From the NCBI GenBank assembly GCA_963693085.1, contig OY856409.1, forward strand, positions 1,339,917,415-1,339,981,414: 64,000 nucleotides of DNA, read 5' to 3'. The position numbers and the translations under genes are program-made. Source of the stretch: Alisma plantago-aquatica (Eukaryota > Streptophyta > Magnoliopsida > Alismatales > Alismataceae). The notes below the pieces were generated by a model. That model searched no databases. It saw only the letters and a program-made list of their open reading frames with translations, and had not been told where the DNA came from. Shown here one piece after another: positions 59,236-64,000 of this stretch (its first letter is position 1; every line of letters begins with the position of its first letter).

Positions 59236-60029
59236 GTACGACAATGTCATTGTGATTATTGTATTCAATTCTACGAGATGATCTAACTTTTAAAGGTACA
59301 TAACCTAGATCAGTAAAATCAATGGGCAGCCCTGCAGCTATGAGAAGGTTTCTATGCTCTTTCCTAAAGCTTTAGTTCATTGGGCCATTGAGTAAGTCTT
59401 GTTCATTGCTTTTTTTTTTTCTTTCTCTATCATGTTGTATTACATTCTTTGCTATTGATTGCTGACGTTCTGTAGGATTTTTCTTTTGTTCAGTTGCTTC
59501 CTCGAGATCTTATAAATTTGAGGATAAAATCCAGCTACTTGCTTGCTGGATTGGGACATCCCTATTATGCTCAATGTGGAGCACAACTCAAAAGATTGCA
59601 TGCAGGATAAGAAGGAACTTTGTGTTTTTGGAAGATCAGAATGGTGAAGATCTGACATCAGAAAGTCATCGATACACTATGACAGGCAAGCTAACTAGAT
59701 GACTCTAAAAGGGCACCCTTTTCAGTACTAGTAGATTAGTTTGTGAGCCTCAATGAATCTCCCATCTTAACCATGTTTTGAGCCAATGGAATCTATTTAA
59801 AATCTCCCACCCTAACATATTATTGCACATATTACTTTATCAATGTTTGAACTGCAATGCGACATGTATAGTTGATAGAAGCAAATGTAGTGAATTTAAA
59901 GTAGCAGCCAACTAATTTTTGATCTATATTTAATATATGATAGCAACCAACTGATCTTTCTTCTAATTTGAATTTACGTCAGGAGCCCCCTAATATCAAC
60001 ACTATGGGAAATACGTATGATTTGGGGAA
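59236..60029. other. Unassigned stretch right of the minisatellite
   Basis: No gene is supported. A plus-strand stretch at 59475-59620 (QLLPRDLINLRIKSSYLLAG-like) is open but matches nothing I know. Confidence 0.3.
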
Positions 60030-60235
60030 AACATATCTTATTTGAGGAATTAGGCCTGATTTTGTCATATTGGCCTCATTTAGGTCAATGTAGGCAAAAC
60101 TAGGGTGAGTTACGTCTGATCATGTCATGTTATGCCAAAATTGCTCTAGCTAAGGCCAAATGAGGGCATACTAAGTTATATTAGGTCCAATTTAGATCTT
60201 GATATGCCAAATTAAAGTCGAATGGGTCTAAACTC
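60030..60235 (+). repeat. Array of degenerate TTAGGYCTRATTTAG motifs (right)
   Basis: Imperfect copies such as TTAGGCCTGATTTTG, GGCCTCATTTAGGTC and TTAGGTCCAATTTAG in the same orientation as the array at 54335-54720. Followed by a direct repeat of GTCTAAACTCTGTATTTTGAG (60227 and 60271 region). Confidence 0.45.
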
Positions 60236-62569
60236 TGTATTTTGAGTATTTTGAGTCTCATATGTGCAGATGTCTAAACTCTGTATTTTGAGTCTGTAAA
60301 CCCGTGTTTCTATATGTAATCAGCTTGGTATGATAATGGTTGTATTCAACTTCTATTTCTTGTCTCATGTAAGTGTTAGTGTGGTGTACTTTTTATTATT
60401 TTGAGTTATTTATGTTCAGAAACAGATTCATATTCTTCTCTCTTCTATGTATTGGGGCATCTGGTGATATGAGTTGTATTGTTCTGTTGCATTTTCTTTC
60501 TTATATACAAGGATGTGTGGTGTGTGGTCTACGTACAGAAGCAGATCACACATTTTTTGTGTGGTTTTATGTGCCCAAATTCGACACACTTGTAGATAGC
60601 ATTTGGACAGCAGCTCTTGGTAACTAGTGGATCATGAATTTGACAATAGCTGATCTCAGCCTTTTCAACATGCGTTAGATTCTTTTTGTTTTTGTCTCCA
60701 GTATAGAAGACACAGCTGAACTGACTCTAGCTGTTGATTTGTCTCTGATTGGAGTTTCATCTCAATGCCGTCGTCAAGTAAACGTCCTACTCCACCCATC
60801 CACACACTAGCTAGTCTCCTCCCACACCTCAAGTCTGGAGATTCTGCTGTCGTGTGCAAGGAGGCACATTTGGTTTCCAGTTCAAGTCCAAGTCATTCTT
60901 TTTTGTATGAGGATCTAAGCCAGTATGAACTGAATAAAATAAGAGAACGTTGGTTTCCTCCGTGTATCTGATATTGCTGCTAAAGATGCCTTCGATATGG
61001 GGAATTCAGACCAGCGAGCCTTAATTTTCTCGATAAGCCTTGATCTCATATATGTGCAGGATTGCTTGGGTATGTGGTTGCCTCCAAAGATTCCAAGTCC
61101 ATCATGTTCAACAGGTCCCTCCGGGGGCCTATCCATGGCCTCCATCTTCTTCGAAAACTCCAAGTTCATCCTAGGATTTCGCTGGGTATGGGAGTTGTTC
61201 TTGGCACCTGCATTAGACATACCAATTACTCAAATCGAAGAGAGGCTACTACAATTTTATGACCAACACACTACCAGGTAATGCACTGAAATGTATCCCT
61301 TATACTCAATTTGCAGAACCATATTCACTTTCTGCTTCTGTCTTCCGTCATGTGTATTATCCAGAACCTCACCATATATTCACTTTCTTTTTTCCCTTTT
61401 ACTTATGATTGTTCTTATTTCATTGATGTTCTCTTATTTTCAGATTCATCATGGAAATGACATCGAATTATCATCAACGATAGCACACATGTTTTTTTAC
61501 TTTGATTTAAGTCATGTTATTGGTTTGTAATTCATAGATTGATGCTATTCATGCAACTTACTCTGCTTCATCCATATCTGTTATTGATATCTTCTTAAAG
61601 CCTCTTTGTTGATGCATATGTTGCTCAAAACGTTCTGCATGTCTATAGTAGATGTTGGCAGATCTTGTAATGTATCTTATGTAGTGCATGGAACACCCTT
61701 CGATGTTGTTATATCCACAGTCGCAGGTTATAGATGAAGTGGGAGCCAATTCAATTATTTAACTTTTAGATTTCTACTTCTTCAGCTCATAGATATATGT
61801 TTCTTCTGTAGTATTTTAAAATAAATCCTAAACATTATGATGACTATGAGGGTGTTGATCAAGCTTTCTACTGCTTCCAGGTATTCTATCATTGTGAGAA
61901 AGAATTGCATTCTGACTTGATATTCTGTGTTGGCTAGTTTCCTCTGAATCTGAAGTAGATGATGATTCAACATTCCTAGAACTATAACAGCTGGTATTGC
62001 TGTCATCTTCATTGATACAAGATAAAAAATTATCTGTACTAGAATATGCAATGAAGGCATTAAAAATATTCTCTATTGGTGACGATGGATTGACTGAACA
62101 GTAGGTAGTAGCTAGCTGAAAGAAGATTGTTCTTCTATGGATCCAAACAGCTGCGATAGATGAGTGATCAGTAGGTAGTAGCTAGCTGAAAGAAGCGGTT
62201 AATTGCACATGCAGATTAGGCGCTCGCCGCACCAAATTGCGTCTCCACTAGCTAGCAATGGCACAAGAAGCTTACAGATTACAACAGTAAAAGTAAAAAA
62301 GAAGAAGAAGAAGAATGGGGGAGCGAGAGGGACCACGAAGGGCCGCATGATACTACTACACTAGCTATCTAAGTAGCTAGGTACAGCTCTATAGAGAAGT
62401 TGGGGGTGGGGTTGTTTCAGGATCTGAGTCTGTCCTCTCCAAGACTACTAGATCACCGACGCCTATAGCTAGAGCTGCTTGGCTGCGTTGGTTGGCCAAC
62501 GATCAATTAAACTAACTATAGATATATAGAGAGGAAGGGATCAGGTGGGAATAAGGAAAAGAGTGATGA
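60236..62569. other. Unassigned stretch, no confident gene
   Basis: Several short open frames occur on both strands (60765-60971, 60915-61220 minus, 60997-61281, 61782-62060 minus). None has a recognisable domain or a convincing gene structure. 60765-61281 has better codon-like composition than the rest and could be gene fragments. A 27 bp direct repeat is at 62099-62125 and 62169-62195, and an AAG repeat at about 62297-62312. Confidence 0.35.
62099..62195. repeat. 27 bp direct repeat pair
   Basis: CAGTAGGTAGTAGCTAGCTG plus AAAGAAG is repeated exactly at 62099-62125 and 62169-62195, separated by 43 bp. Confidence 0.95.
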
Positions 62570-62722
62570 CTCTTTACGAAAAAGCGTGGTTAACTCTTTA
62601 CTCTTCTTTTTCCCACGCTATCTCTATGCTATATTGAGCGTGGATATTATAAATTTTCACACTTTTCAGCGTGGATAAACCCTATATTATAGCGTGGAAA
62701 AACACTGATATTTGTTGTAGTA
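62570..62722. mobile_element. CACTA-like terminus with AGCGTGG subterminal motifs
   Basis: Ends TATTTGTTGTAGTA, resembling the reverse complement of the CACTACAA end of CACTA elements. Inside are five copies of AGCGTGG (62582, 62612 inverted, 62636, 62669, 62692). The matching left end was not found in the window, so it may be a truncated non-autonomous element. Confidence 0.55.
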
Positions 62723-64000
62723 CAGCCGACTCCAAAATGGTTGTTGCCTCACACTAGTGACTCACGCCTAGGCAACTAAGTAACTAAGAAACATAAAGCA
62801 AGAAGTAGTGTCTGTAAGGCAAATTAGTAGGATAACCAAAATAATCCTATAATCTACCTAGTGTTAAAAACACGTGTTTTTAATATCTCTTATCTAGGGT
62901 AAGGGAATTTAGATGGTTCATGTTAAGTCTGCAAATTAACAACTTTGAACGATTGAATTTGTTAACAACCGAAAACATAAAACTATTTGTAACTAATACT
63001 GTATAATTCAGTTTCTATGAATCAGAATGTAGTAATGTTAAACTAAGTATGTGTACCATATCGATATAAATGAACCTGGAGATGGTCTTCAGATTTCCCT
63101 GGTACGGGGTTCCAGCTCGTTATCTCAAAACCGATTCAACTCACTGTCAGACGATGGACTGCACTGGCAAGATAAATTCCCCATAGCATGTGGATGGACT
63201 TGTATATTTTAACTCAGAATTCTGATGGTGCTGAACCACCATTATACTGGCTCGTGCATATAGTGTATTGGCATGCTAGAGCTGAGGAGAAGGATAACCT
63301 GTATTCCATCTTATTGAAGCTTAAGCCATGATTGGTTTTTCTGTAGAAGAGGAAGGATTGTGCACATATTCTTTGAAGGCTGATCCATATTTCAGCTAGA
63401 GCGTTATCATGCTATAGTAAGGTGAAACTTACATAAATGGATATCATTTGGGACGAGGTGGTGGGGGTGGTCAGCCACCCTGGACTGCCAAGTTTAATCG
63501 ATAGCACATCCATGTTGGTTCCTTTAGCTCGAAGGCCACCTATACAAAATCTCTTTAGCTGTTTCTTGCTGTACTTGGCAATAATGGGAGTCATATCAGG
63601 AGCATTGGTAGAAATAGAGGTGTAGTAAAGAGTAACTTGTGCAGGTGAAGAAGCATTTGAAGGACCAACATAATTAGACACTAACATAGATGAACCCTAC
63701 TTTTGCTTCCTATTCCAAACTTTGTAACTGTTATTATTGCTAACATTATGATGTATAATAGGAGTCACCATTACTAGATTCTGATCAACCTCATCATCCA
63801 TGTCATCTAATAGTTGATATCTGTTATTAGTAACTTGTCCTTCTATCATAGACTTATACGAATGACTTTTAGATCTTTGTTGATGATGTGTGTGAATATT
63901 ATGATCATAGAAAACATGCCAACAATTTGCTACAGAATTCCAATGCATTCCTGCATTATTACCATGATCTTTTGTAGCCCGTGTATTAGGAACTTCTGTC
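62723..64000. other. Unassigned right end; possible LINE ORF1 piece on the minus strand
   Basis: The minus-strand stretches 63697-63948 and 63412-63687 are open. The first contains VTNNRYQLLDDMDDEV, which resembles the segment after the zinc knuckle of L1 ORF1 proteins, but no knuckle is visible. Nothing else recognised. Confidence 0.25.

Overview
The window is plant nuclear DNA and consists mostly of transposable elements. LTR retrotransposons of the Athila, SIRE-like copia and chromovirus types, plant L1 and RTE LINEs, a TNP2 (CACTA) transposase and Tourist/hAT MITEs occur together only in flowering plants. The one intact gene, an intronless PPR gene, has a very GC-rich 5' end that falls to AT-rich third positions toward its 3' end. 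That gradient is typical of monocots, so I favour a monocot with a large genome. The species cannot be read from the sequence.

Layout. Bases 1-2128 are a minus-strand L1-type LINE (DUF4283/zinc-knuckle ORF1, then endonuclease) cut by the left edge. A minus-strand SIRE-like copia LTR follows (2129-6738), split by the 3' remnant of an Athila element (about 2441-5938). An RTE LINE (about 7500-10911) with 5' tandem repeats and a GAG-repeat tail comes next. Bases 12480-31527 hold a three-level nest. A plus-strand copia pol gene is split by a 17.8 kb Athila-type element (13311-31071, target duplication atgag/atgcg), and the 5' LTR of that element is split by a 3.16 kb solo LTR (14337-17495, duplication atttc/atttc). 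The Athila element still shows gag, protease, RT, RNase H, integrase and the ATHILA env-like ORF, all broken by stops and frameshifts. From 31528 to 44840 there are only LTR-element pieces: a second SIRE-like LTR, three minus-strand primer-binding sites, a chromovirus integrase tail, and a 165 bp tRNA-derived SINE with its target duplication.

The genic part is 44.8-52 kb. A PPR gene (48707-51397, 896 aa, organelle-targeted P class) lies about 135 bp downstream of a decayed hAT MITE. A degenerate copy of the gene's last ~190 codons plus its 3' flank lies about 6 kb upstream (44845-46530) and carries a clean Tourist MITE. To the right are a LINE RNase H fragment, a CACTA transposase pseudogene (54877-56860) interrupted by a GC-rich AGGCG cluster, a TATA box with an apparent spliced leader, a 274 bp-period AT-rich minisatellite (58.3-59.2 kb), and a CACTA-like terminus near 62722.

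I do not see a new multi-gene system here. The observations most worth pursuing are the palindromic CACG-purine/pyrimidine-CGTG motif array, shared by the Athila U3 and the pol/env-like spacer and holding all 211 bp of the LTR length difference, then the exact nesting order, the PPR 3'-end duplication, and the promoter-plus-minisatellite block inside the CACTA element.
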